From contig CAYTLW010000073.1 in assembly GCA_964438735.1 (NCBI GenBank), positions 1-36,945 on the forward strand: 36,945 nucleotides of DNA, given 5' to 3'. Position numbers and translations under genes: made by a program. The notes under the pieces are model-generated. The model did no database searches and was not told the origin of the DNA. It saw nothing but the letters and a program-made list of their open reading frames with translations. Source of the stretch: CAYTLW01 sp964438735 (GTDB lineage Bacteria; Myxococcota_A; UBA9042). Positions 10,901 to 16,959 of this stretch are shown here, piece by piece; the first letter of the stretch is position 1; each line of letters opens with the position of its first letter.

Positions 10901-13900
10901 TGCCGCCCGCTTCGAGCTTCAGATCCGAGGTATTCAAGGCTGGCGGATTGGCCTTCAGGGTCGCGGTGGCTTCGCCTTCGATGCCGGCGCTGACAGAGGA
11001 GTTCGCCGACGCTTTGGCCGAGCCCTCGAGCCACGCCTGGTAGCCGAACAGGGCGGTGCCCTTGAAATTGGTGAAGGCGGAGTTGGCGAAGGTGACGTCC
11101 AGCGAGCCGCCGGGGCGTAGGAAGAAGCCCGAACCCAGGTTCTTCTTGGCGACGACCTTGACCCCGGCTTTGCCGGAGAGGTTGTCGAAGTTGAGCGCTT
11201 CACCGGTGACGGCGACGCTGCCCTGGAGGAACTTCTGGTACTCGAAACGCAGCCGACCGGCGTACTGGGTCGGCCGGCTGTCGGTGATCTTGACCTTGAG
11301 CGCATCACCGCCCTGAGACGGCAGCACCTTGACCTTGGAGGTGATGCCGTGGGGCGCGATGACCTTGGCGTCCAATGTGCCGTCGATGCTGTCGATGGAG
11401 CCGGTGTAGGAGTCGATCTTGAAGTTGCCACCGAGCCAGTTGCTGTACTGCCACTTCAGCTGGCCCTTGACGCCGGTGAAGGAGCCGCCCTCGAACTTGG
11501 CCGACAGACTCGAGCCGGGCTGCGCCATCAGCGGCACGCCGCTGACGTCGGAGATGCGGAAGGCCTTCTTGATGTCGGCCTTGCCCTTGCCCGTAAACGA
11601 AGCGAAGTCGGTGGTATCGGCGGTGACATTGATGCTGCCGGCGAACTGGCCGTACTCCCACTTCAGGCCGCCCTTGAAGGACTGGAAGCGCGAGTTGTTG
11701 AACTTCATCGTGAAGGTGGTCGCCGTGTCAGCGAGCAGCTTCAAGTTGCCGAAGTTCTTCTGTTGGGCGACGTAGCCGGTGGCCGTGCCCTTGATGGTGT
11801 CGAAGTTCTGCTTGGCGTCGAAATCGATGCTGCCGGCGTAGTGCGGCGTGTACTTGAACTTGGCGCTGCCGCGGGCGGACTTGACCGCGTTCTTCTCGAG
11901 GTCGATGGCCACGTGGCCCGACTGCACGAGGATGTCGTTCCAGGTCAGGTTTGGCTTCAGGGTCGCCTTGGCGGCGCCGGAGAACTTCTTGTAGTTGTCG
12001 CTGCGGGTCAGGTTCAGCTGCCCGGTGGCGATGTCCTTATAGGCCAGGTCGACGTGGCCGGAGACCAGCTCGACGGCGGTGCCGCGCACCTTCACGGTCG
12101 CCGCGCCCTTGGAGATCTTCACATCGCCGTAGGTCTGGGTGCCGACCACTGCGGCGGTCGCGGTGGCGTTGATGTTGTCGGCCGTGGTGCCGGCCTCCAT
12201 CACCGCGGTGCCCTTGAGGAAGTCACTGAGCTTGAAGGCCACCTTGCCGGCGGTCTTGGTGAGCTTGTTCTGGTCCACCTGCACCGTGAGGCTGCCCTTG
12301 GAGATCTCGGCGTCGCCCTGGGTGATCGGGACCTTGAGCTGACCGGCGAGCACGAAGTCGACCTTGGACTTCTCGATGTCGATGCCGCCCTTCCAGCTGC
12401 CCTCGAAGAGCGCGTCATAGGCGGCCTGCCCGCTGCCATCGAGGCGCACGAGCTTGCTGTCCTTGACCGTGCCGGTGAGCGTGGCCTTGGTGATCGACAC
12501 CGGGCCCAGACCCACCTCTTCTTCGAAACTCAACGACGCCTTGCCGCTGATCTTCTTGGTCTTGCTCTCCCACGCCGCCTCGACGCGGCCCTTGCCCGCC
12601 AGGGGCGCCACGTCCAGCTCCAGGTTGCCCTTGACCGAGGCCTGATTGCTGTCCTTGAGTGCGCCGGTGAGCGTGCCGGCGCTGACGGTGGCCGCAGAAC
12701 CGATGTTGATCACCTGGGTCTGCTTGATGTTGATGCTGCCCTGCAGCTTGTTGCTGGCGATCGACGCGCTGATCTTGCCCTGGCTGAAGTCGCCGAGCTG
12801 GATGTCCAGGCTGCCGGTGCCGCTGACGTTGGCGTTGCTGTCGACGTTGACCGTCATCGTGCCGCCGGTCAGCCAGTTGGCCAACTGGTCGCCCTTGAGC
12901 TCGCTGTACTGGAAGGTGCCCGATGCGCTGACGCCCTGCGGGCCGATGCTGGTGTCGATCTCCGACTGCATGAGGCCGCCGACGGTCAGCCCCACGCCGC
13001 TGAAGGACGAAGTCATCTGGCCGGACTTGCTGATGTTCACCACCGCGTCTTCGAGACGCAGCACGTCGCCGACCACGATGGCGGCGGACGTACGACCGCC
13101 CTTGAACTCGCCGGTATCCGGGTCGAAGTTGAAGGTGGCGTTGCTGTTCAGGTTCAGCCCCGGGATGTCCATCGAGGGCAGGTTGACCATCTTGGAGCGG
13201 GTGCCCGCCTCCAGGACCGGCAGGTTGGCCGTCACGTTGCGGCCACCCAGCATCACGGTCACGCGATCGGGATAGGAGGCGGCCGAGGTGCTGCCTTCAT
13301 TGCCGTCGTTTCGATAGATGGCGCGACGCTCTTCGTCGTGGCCGATGCTCAGGTTGCGCGCGCCGTCCATGATCCGCTGCGCGGCCTGCTGGGCGGCCTT
13401 TTCGGCCCTGTCCGCGCCCTTGGAGATGCCGGCTCGCGCGCCCTTGGCGGCGCCCTTGCGCATCTGGGCGACGTGAACGAACTCCTCGGCGAGCACGAGA
13501 TCCTGTTTGGCGGCGCCGTAATCCTGGGCCTTACCCATGACGATCTGGTCGTCGAAGGTGAACGCCGCGGCGTCCATCGCGGTGGCCGTCTCGCGGGCAC
13601 CGGCGCCCTTGTGGATCTTCACGTCCGACAGGTTCACATCCAGGGCTTGCTCGGCTTTGGAACGGATCGATCCGACGGGATTCTCGCCTTCACCGAGCAG
13701 GTCCTGGACCCGCTCGGCGGGGTTGGCGTGCAGCTGGTCGAGCTGCTGGAGCTTCTTCTTCTGGTCGGCGACCTCGTCCATGCCGCCCTGGACGGCCTTG
13801 CCGGCCTCGCCAGCGACCCGCGCCAGGTCGGTCACCGGCACCTCGGCGTCGTCTCCCTTGTCCTCAGCGGACTCCTTTTCGTCGGCGGCCAGGTTGGGAT

Positions 13901-15605
13901 CCTTGCCGGCCACGTCGGCGACCTTGTTGGCCGCGTCGACCGCATCGGGCGCCTGGCCCGGCGGCGGCAGGTTGGCCAGCTCGGCCGCACCTTCGGCGGC
14001 GGCGCCAAGCACCTGCTCACCGGTCTGCTGGGCGGCCTCCATGCCGCCAAGGAAGTCGTCCGGATCGCCGCCGGTGGGGGTGGCGTCCTCGAGCTGCACG
14101 GCGCTATCGGTGCCCGGCAGGGTTGGCATGTCGGGCTCGGCGACCTCGATCACCTCTTCGGAACTGCCGTCGTCCTGCACCTCTTCGGGCGCTCCGCCGC
14201 TCTCGTCGTTGCCCAGCTCGCCAGCGGCGGTGGACACATCAGCGCCTGCGGCCTCTGGGGCCTGGCCACCCTCGCCCTCGGGCGTCGGGGCCGCTTCCTC
14301 GCGGACCGCCACTTCGCCGACCGGACCTGGCACGTCGGCCGCCAGCTCCGTGGACACACCGCCACCCTCCAGGGTAGCTGGCGCGCCACCGTCATCGGCG
14401 CGAATCTCTTCACCGGCCGGGGCCGGCGCTTCGCCGCCCTCTGGCACGGCCTCGACGGCTTCGTCGACGGCCAACTGAGCCGCGGGGGCCTCGGCGACGG
14501 CCTCTTCCGGGGCGTCCTCGACGGCGCCCTCTTCGACCTGGTCGACGGTCTCTTCACCGGCGACCGCCTGCTCCTCCGCTGCCTCGGCGGGCACCTCTTC
14601 GGGCGCGGTGTCGCCATCGACGGGCAGGTCCTCGACCACCGACTCCTCGGCGACAGCCTCTTCCTCGACGGCCAGCTCCGGCGTGCCTTCTTCGGTGACC
14701 TGGGCCTCGCCGGCGTCGGCGACGGCGATCTCGCCACCCTCGGCGGCGGGCTCGATCTGGGCCTCTGGCGCCATCATTTCGGCGCCGGCAGGTGCGTCCG
14801 CGGCGGGCGCTGCGACGGGCTCGTCGGCGGCCTCTGGGGCCTGCTCCGGCTCCGCGCCGGCCATGCCTTCTGCGGCCGGGTCACCGCCGCCGTCGGCCTC
14901 GATGGTCTCCGGCTTGCCCTCTACCTGGGCGGCGTCGGGTGCTGGGGTCTCGGCAGGCGCCGGAACGTCGAGCGCAGGGGCTTCGGCGTTGTCGATGGAG
15001 AGTTCTTCGCCCGTGCCAGGGCCGGACTCGCCACCACCAGGCTCCACGGCGGCCTCGGCCTTGGCTTCGGCCGGCTGTTGCGCCTGGGGCGGCTCGCTCT
15101 GCGCGTTGCTCACGCCCTGCGCGGCTGGTCCGGTCATCGGCGGCGGGATCGGCACGTCTTCCTGGACCATCTCGACGCCCTTGCCGGCGTACTCGACGGG
15201 CGGGCTGTCGGCGGGCGCACCGAGCTCGGCGTTGGGCGCGCTCTGCTCTTCGGCCCCCATGCCCTCGCCTTCGGACTTCGCTGCTCCTGTGGAACCGGGC
15301 CCCTCGGGCACGGCTGCGTCTTCGGCTTCTGGCTTCTTGGCGGCCTCGAGGTCCGGATGTCCCGGAGGCAGCGCCTTCAGTCGCTCCAATTCAGCCTGGT
15401 CTGCTTGGGCCTTTTCCGGATCGGCCTCTGCAGCGTCGAGTTGATCACCAAGACCACCGGTCAGGCCGGGGCCGCCGCCAGCGCCCAGTTCGGGCATGTC
15501 GGGAGCCCGCGCGGGCTCCGCCTGCTGTGCTGCGTTGTCTTGTGAATCGCTTTTCTCTTCTTGTTCTTGAAGATCATCGCGACTTAGTTTGTCGAGGTCG
15601 TACAT
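1938..15605 (-). CDS. Giant DUF4157 (eCIS-core-like) beta-repeat protein, 4555 aa
   Basis: One uninterrupted frame. Residues 1 to about 640 are a low-complexity, strongly acidic Glu/Ala/Pro/Val segment, presumably disordered. Residues about 642-714 match the DUF4157 consensus: L-S-D-V-K-I-H, then A-A-A-F-T-F-D-D-Q-I-V-M-G, then L-A-E-E-F-V-H-V-A-Q. The usual HExxH is E707-E-F-V-H711, so the first metal-ligand histidine is replaced. A helical Ala/Lys-rich linker follows, then irregular beta segments from about 800. From about 1250 to 4250 there are about 46 repeats of roughly 65 residues. The last 300 residues are beta-rich and hydrophobic. There is no signal peptide and no obvious membrane or sorting signal. 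DUF4157 is known from cargo linked to contractile injection systems. A structural rod, adhesin or lipid-groove role for the repeats is inference. The start is ATG at 15605 with GAGGGA upstream. Confidence 0.92.
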   Translation of the reverse strand: MYDLDKLSRDDLQEQEEKSDSQDNAAQQAEPARAPDMPELGAGGGPGLTGGLGDQLDAAEADPEKAQADQAELERLKALPPGHPDLEAAKKPEAEDAAVPEGPGSTGAAKSEGEGMGAEEQSAPNAELGAPADSPPVEYAGKGVEMVQEDVPIPPPMTGPAAQGVSNAQSEPPQAQQPAEAKAEAAVEPGGGESGPGTGEELSIDNAEAPALDVPAPAETPAPDAAQVEGKPETIEADGGGDPAAEGMAGAEPEQAPEAADEPVAAPAADAPAGAEMMAPEAQIEPAAEGGEIAVADAGEAQVTEEGTPELAVEEEAVAEESVVEDLPVDGDTAPEEVPAEAAEEQAVAGEETVDQVEEGAVEDAPEEAVAEAPAAQLAVDEAVEAVPEGGEAPAPAGEEIRADDGGAPATLEGGGVSTELAADVPGPVGEVAVREEAAPTPEGEGGQAPEAAGADVSTAAGELGNDESGGAPEEVQDDGSSEEVIEVAEPDMPTLPGTDSAVQLEDATPTGGDPDDFLGGMEAAQQTGEQVLGAAAEGAAELANLPPPGQAPDAVDAANKVADVAGKDPNLAADEKESAEDKGDDAEVPVTDLARVAGEAGKAVQGGMDEVADQKKKLQQLDQLHANPAERVQDLLGEGENPVGSIRSKAEQALDVNLSDVKIHKGAGARETATAMDAAAFTFDDQIVMGKAQDYGAAKQDLVLAEEFVHVAQMRKGAAKGARAGISKGADRAEKAAQQAAQRIMDGARNLSIGHDEERRAIYRNDGNEGSTSAASYPDRVTVMLGGRNVTANLPVLEAGTRSKMVNLPSMDIPGLNLNSNATFNFDPDTGEFKGGRTSAAIVVGDVLRLEDAVVNISKSGQMTSSFSGVGLTVGGLMQSEIDTSIGPQGVSASGTFQYSELKGDQLANWLTGGTMTVNVDSNANVSGTGSLDIQLGDFSQGKISASIASNKLQGSINIKQTQVINIGSAATVSAGTLTGALKDSNQASVKGNLELDVAPLAGKGRVEAAWESKTKKISGKASLSFEEEVGLGPVSITKATLTGTVKDSKLVRLDGSGQAAYDALFEGSWKGGIDIEKSKVDFVLAGQLKVPITQGDAEISKGSLTVQVDQNKLTKTAGKVAFKLSDFLKGTAVMEAGTTADNINATATAAVVGTQTYGDVKISKGAATVKVRGTAVELVSGHVDLAYKDIATGQLNLTRSDNYKKFSGAAKATLKPNLTWNDILVQSGHVAIDLEKNAVKSARGSAKFKYTPHYAGSIDFDAKQNFDTIKGTATGYVAQQKNFGNLKLLADTATTFTMKFNNSRFQSFKGGLKWEYGQFAGSINVTADTTDFASFTGKGKADIKKAFRISDVSGVPLMAQPGSSLSAKFEGGSFTGVKGQLKWQYSNWLGGNFKIDSYTGSIDSIDGTLDAKVIAPHGITSKVKVLPSQGGDALKVKITDSRPTQYAGRLRFEYQKFLQGSVAVTGEALNFDNLSGKAGVKVVAKKNLGSGFFLRPGGSLDVTFANSAFTNFKGTALFGYQAWLEGSAKASANSSVSAGIEGEATATLKANPPALNTSDLKLEAGGTAKLMLAPSTAISEFKAQTHVNWNYQKWLKGDLKLTANSAMASLSGEASAQVVGNKVLNKQPKLEMLPTAGLKVKFSGGQTTQFSGKASVKIEDWAQGTLNIAPNSTATLFYGDLNGKLLRNRKVPSTELTLTAGGAVDVKVSQNQPTSIKGTIPFKYGATGKEWLGGKVVANASTGLDAITGSVTARLIARKELAGGFALLKGGNVNVQMTNSHIDKLAGTVNWEHKAGTAGVWIKGNVTLKEGSTPTSISGSISASLTGKKDIGNNVVLKASSGITGEIENGNVKKIGGSINWEYDKWLSGTVKVTAPSVPHQLTGIATAGLKAGTKKAVIPDKLFITDGAKFKVGFTAGAVGEYSGNIPFLYENWIKGSVSVTGGSASNISGTAKASIVKNKLFAEGTAFQVKLLPGGNLNNVTIDRNGVKDISGTVSAELGTPATDGTKLHVRGKATPKLATLSAYKGGLQGALISPKKIGPSLTLEKGGSFKVGLEGISVKSMGGKVAYTFAPGGVPFIAGQIKITDGSTMTSISGSITGSIAKQLKFGDKLTVLKGGSVAGSITNNNTVKVGGNFSFKYDTFLKGNLKIAGQVDPYQPKVSGEASASLIKKVDIGGTPLVSLKSGSSVGAEVKDSKVTKFYGNVGLTIGKDFDGSVKISKGMSTVDSITDSAKVRLINHKQIGSSTLYLLKNSTVSADLVENKLAGFEGKIDWKYDKFLKGNVTVEGGSSLDSVSGTGSARFVDDLPIAGSELTIRKGSSGTAKIVGSNLDSVGGKLLWFYGADKWLTGDITVPPGTDVKTPSGTATARLNVNKPLGGDFMLNKGGSLKAEFAAGKVTSFSGKILWSYGADQWLKGSVTIDPASDLKKISGVAKGTIAKQVQVGSSDLHLLKGGSLSLKVTNNVPSKFDGKVSWLYSDWLTGSVSVTAGDKDNIKGEATATLKGPYDIPGTELQLQKGGSAKVTLDGKAIKEFGGTVNWKYGGADPWAKGSLTVAGKSSFNAISGKASAQLIKDLKFPDQKLTIVGGKSSLQATFAASALKTFGGSLGFKYGAGDWLQGTVTANPDSTVKGVSGKASASVKSAYTVPGTTFVIQTGSTAQVDMTKSAVSGLSGNLNWVYGEGGWLKGAIKVNKGSTPDKISGSVTASLATTKFVDGTEVRFLKGGSIKASFDGAKIDSFSGKVSMMYEDWLGGSVTIGQGSTFESIDGDVQASLKRNKQITSDFVLSRGGSAKVNFAASKFQSFSGKLDWKYQNWLKGSITVDPGSNDKSISGTASATLAQRKMVGDKLQLGKGSTLKAKFTDSKLEGFGGDVAWTYDGWIAGTVKVPNYSKIDAISGTATAALKQNKQVTGDLMLKRGGSVKVVLNKGNIDKIQGKVSWKYQDWLGGALTLDPSTLDHFKGKGSATMIRSKAIGGSGLKVNRGGKVNIGFDSAADLASQKIDGKLSIDYKKLVRATAIVDTGSTLGSVSGKATGKLLSEQSVGGVLTVKAGGNVRVKVANSAPESFGGDIAFGYDKWLSGTVSIKDGSQLDKISGKATARIDKEHSPGGGDFALRPGGSAEINLQSNKVTTFGGNVSWKYSNWLKGEAKVATTSTLESIQAEASATITQPKQIGGSQLKVKAGSTAKVWLAKSDFEALAGSIGWQYSTWAEGKITVKKSKLDKLSGDAEARIVGEKVIAGKLSATPGGQGKVTIAEGGLKKWSGKLNVKYGSQISGSLAISGGTTLETVKGKIEGRLLEDLKLAKDVSILSGSTANATFESADLKTFGGKVRFKYSKWLQGSITVEDNSTLKAIHGEAKASLVAPYAPGGGNFELQKGGSLTTTFKNSAFDTIGGKVQWKYKAGKAKLTGSITIDKSPIDSISGNAKARLMSDTEAAGGIKLLRGGNLTVNVAASQPKSIGGRVNWQYQNWLKGHVAVANNTPIDGPYKGTASARLIDNKPLGGKFSLKKGGDLKLKLDTAAGLDNTIFSGHLAVDYDSWLRGTLWMDPSTLKSLSGKAKVQLWAGKSFGNVKLLRWSQLNAKFQNSALTNFGGMVKWRYENWLEGSLNVKDSSTPKSISGDASANLKVEKTWGPFTMKAGGGLKVGIDNNELGKFGGNVGFTYNKWISGNLEIDGNSTKDAISGKGSAKLEQTKSPAGPLSLEKGGNLMVGVKKSAVDQFGGEINITYENWAKGSLKIQGQGTLDSLSGVAQIRLTKDKKVRSVRLKEGSGAEAGIQSSSLKTLAGSLKFDFMDTVEGKMNLSTGSTPDKVGGDVQVSVMKNIPLIAKLELQKGGNIKGVIADNKLDQLTGQVSLMYDTWLKGTATMQTGSNLEKFIGDATLSVEQKKTFKGGIAIDQGSFLKVGFDASGPKSYEGNIDVAYENWIKGNLNFKATSLDDISGSGSVEVMKKKQLVNPVSLLPGSYLRINFENSKLKDFAGSAKLEVAKWGKGTLTVNEGSTTKSVSGEGKVELGQPKKLGSYVTLTKAMIGATIENNDLKSIYGEAEATVKDMGKGWVRVDKQSTLTSFYGQAGLALTKPQPIGSFAELSGGEVLANFEANALKSFGGWAEIKVFGWGKGKVTVDQGSTMDHIKGSASLSLTEPKSLAGGRVKITGGKVSASVDGQKLTRIAGMVEAELTGIAKGKIEGELDVQKEMFSGSGMVEQIKPWNAGPVKISDGKLSAVITENKLTGASGSAKLDAGRFGKGSVEINYEDNGSGPIFYGKGDVEFQPHDRVKGKLEVALSREQKLTGKGTVTVKISDQISGEASVALDEQGHVLLSGAVTIPGPYELFKADPYKKDITLLDLSFVVYAPPVVAVNVGAGIGLEAGIKPLVISNIVLSGQCDLMEPEFASMAVTAHLSSSAYVDLNAYIEGSVSVSAAVVKVEAGLRAALNLHLEAALEADPTITVNRNGLSFDMPVNAQLSAALSLVLSFFAKVKVGIDVGLFSIMKTVWRHDAEAARLQLAAMSIGARGQVHAGADGFSASMNPEYEAPDLSLDSLKRAIGL
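2850..11860 (-). repeat. Array of about 46 protein-coding repeats, period about 65 aa (about 200 bp)
   Basis: This part of the giant gene codes for about 46 diverged copies, counted by eye. Each copy has a hallmark W-x-Y-x-x-W-L-x-G strand, then a G-S-x-x-x-x-I-S-G-x-A-x-A-x-L strand pair, then L-x-x-G-G-S-x-x-V and F-x-G. Spacing between successive W-x-Y motifs is 60-70 residues. Copies are divergent at the DNA level, so this is old internal duplication, not a fresh satellite. The last five or so copies (about 2850-3700) lose the W-x-Y aromatics and become W-G-K-G or G-K-G variants, and copies near 9500-9600 are irregular. Confidence 0.85.
13464..13682 (-). other. DUF4157 module inside the giant protein, degenerate HExxH
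   Basis: Codes for residues about 642-714 of the giant protein. It carries the family landmarks: an S-D-V-K-I-H strand, the A-F-T-F segment, I-V-M-G, then the helix with E-E-F-V-H-V-A-Q. Typical family members have H-E-L-x-H-V-x-Q here. The second histidine (711) and the glutamate (708) are kept but the first histidine is Glu707, so zinc-peptidase activity is unlikely unless another residue supplies the ligand. Confidence 0.8.
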
Positions 15606-15685
15606 CGATGCTTCCCTCGGCAGTACTGCGCGCGCTGTGCCGGGCTCCGGATTCCCAGCGGCTCGCGCGACTGCCCAGCATCGGT

Positions 15686-15713
15686 TTTATGTTGTCCCCC
15701 CGCGCACGTGCAA
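15686..15713 (-). promoter_or_regulatory. Possible sigma-70-like promoter of the giant gene
   Basis: In the 176-bp gap between the cyclic-nucleotide-domain gene and the giant gene, the minus strand reads TTGCAC, 16 bp, CATAAA. The match is moderate (3/6 and 4/6), but it sits in the only AT-rich patch of the gap. It would give a leader of about 70 nt before the ATG. Confidence 0.3.
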
Positions 15714-15781
15714 GGGACACGATAGCTACTGCATGCGCGCGTGGGGCACGGATCCCCCAAGACAAGGCGCCTGAATCGAGA

Positions 15782-16459
15782 TCAGCCCTGGCCGAGGATG
15801 CTGGCCATCTTCTTGTCGTCGATAACCGTGTCGCTCTTCGACGGCATAACCGACGTCTTTTCGAGCATATGCACCACATCCATGGTGGCGGTACGGATGT
15901 CGGCACCCAGCAAGGAGGAGAGCGCACTGAACAGCTTCACCGCAGCCGGCACGCCGCGCTCCGCCTGGCGTTGGATGTCTTCGCCCCGAAAACGCAGCGC
16001 TGCAGTCTTGTCACGGGCCACGCACTGCATGTGGTAGTCGGTTCGGCTGAGGACCGCATCCAGCCCGGCGCAGGTGCCGGCGCCGATGGTGCGGAAGGTG
16101 TGATGCATACCCGGGCCGACCCGGGTACGGAGCTCCATTTCGCCCTGCAGGATCACGTAGAGCCACTTGCCCTCGTCGCCCGTCTCATAGACCACGGTGC
16201 CACCGGGGCAGCGGACGATGTCGGCCATCTCGGCGATGGCCTCGCGCTCGCGGCTATGCAGCTCGCTGAACAGTTCTACGTCGTCGATCAGCTTGAGCAT
16301 CTCGCGCTGGGAACGATGCAGCACCTCCAGGTTGCCCTGAGGCGCATCCATGAAGTCGCCGCTGGTCCGACGGTCGCTGGCCCGATTCTTGTCCCGTTGT
16401 CGCCGTTTGCCGGCGCCGTACGCGCCTTGAGCGCCTCGTTTGGATCGCCTGTCCGCCAT
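15782..16459 (-). CDS. Cyclic nucleotide-binding-domain protein without DNA-binding domain
   Basis: 225 residues. Residues 1-40 are a basic, Arg/Lys-rich, probably disordered tail. Residues about 60-165 have the CNB fold pattern: L-F-S-E-L, then G-G-T-V-V-Y-E-T-G-D-E-G, then L-Y-V-I-L-Q-G-E-M-E-L. The phosphate-binding cassette (residues 126-148) does not show the usual G-E at its start or the conserved Arg that contacts the cyclic phosphate, so ligand binding is doubtful. The C-terminal 60 residues are helical, with no helix-turn-helix as in Crp, so this is not a transcription factor of that type. It lies 176 bp upstream of the giant gene on the same strand and may be its regulator or a structural partner (inference). 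Confidence 0.8.
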   Translation of the reverse strand: MADRRSKRGAQGAYGAGKRRQRDKNRASDRRTSGDFMDAPQGNLEVLHRSQREMLKLIDDVELFSELHSREREAIAEMADIVRCPGGTVVYETGDEGKWLYVILQGEMELRTRVGPGMHHTFRTIGAGTCAGLDAVLSRTDYHMQCVARDKTAALRFRGEDIQRQAERGVPAAVKLFSALSSLLGADIRTATMDVVHMLEKTSVMPSKSDTVIDDKKMASILGQG

Positions 16460-16563
16460 GTTGCCCCCGTGGCCTCCGATCCGAGGCTCGCAACGCGTCC
16501 TCGGCGGTGTTCAGATGGTAGCAGTTCAGCCGAAAGGGCGCACGATCATTGTCGGGAAGGCGC

Positions 16564-16914
16564 TCAGCGGCGGCCGAGACCCGGCCCGTCATGTTCCACC
16601 GCACCGGGGAAGGAGACGAACAGCACACAACCCTTTTCGGTCGTCGGTTCGTGCACGGCGCCGGGCGGCACCCAGGCGAAGGAGCCGCGCTCCACGTGGC
16701 GCTCGCCTACGGTCACCTCGCCATCGATGACGTAGATGTCCTGTCCCTTGGTCGCTCGGAAGCGCGGGTAGCTGCTGCCGGGGCACATGTGGATCATGGC
16801 CGCGCCCGACTTGGTCAGCGGGTCGTAGCGCAGCGACTTGAACGACACGCCCTTGGTGTAGGCGCAGGTCCAGGCCATGTCCTCAGCGTTGAGGATGATG
16901 TGTTTGGGATTCAT
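16564..16914 (-). CDS. Small single-domain cupin, ChrR-like
   Basis: 116 residues forming one cupin barrel: M-C-P-G-S-S-Y-P as the first motif start, I-D-G-E-V-T-V-G, then G-S-F-A-W-V-P-P-G-A-V-H-E-P as the second motif. The arrangement resembles the cupin half of ChrR anti-sigma factors and free-standing ChrR-like cupins. The first-motif histidine pair is not present (Y-P-R-F-R instead); only the late histidine in A-V-H-E-P remains, so metal binding may be weakened or use other ligands. The start is supported by GGAGG about 6 nt upstream. It follows the iron-sulfur carrier gene by 45 nt and is probably co-transcribed with it. Substrate unknown. Confidence 0.75.
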   Translation of the reverse strand: MNPKHIILNAEDMAWTCAYTKGVSFKSLRYDPLTKSGAAMIHMCPGSSYPRFRATKGQDIYVIDGEVTVGERHVERGSFAWVPPGAVHEPTTEKGCVLFVSFPGAVEHDGPGLGRR

Positions 16915-16959
16915 TGCCGCCCTCCAGAGCGCCAGGCCTGTCGGGCTTCGAGGAGGCGC

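Noticed and set aside
4995..11120. A 2041-codon open frame on the plus strand, antisense to the giant gene
   Set aside because: It lies wholly inside the giant gene on the other strand. Its product is a monotonous Leu/Ala/Val/Asp/Arg/Gly mix that mirrors the repeat codons, has no domain, and its length follows from high third-position GC and the absence of certain codons in the repeats.
2850..11860. DNA-level tandem satellite or CRISPR-like array
   Set aside because: Repeats are visible only at the protein level; there are no identical direct repeats with unique spacers, and the reading frame is kept throughout.
11349..15545. A 1398-codon open frame on the plus strand, antisense to the N-terminal part of the giant gene
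   Set aside because: Same reasoning: compositional shadow of the acidic N-terminus and early repeats, with no recognisable motif and no ribosome site of note.
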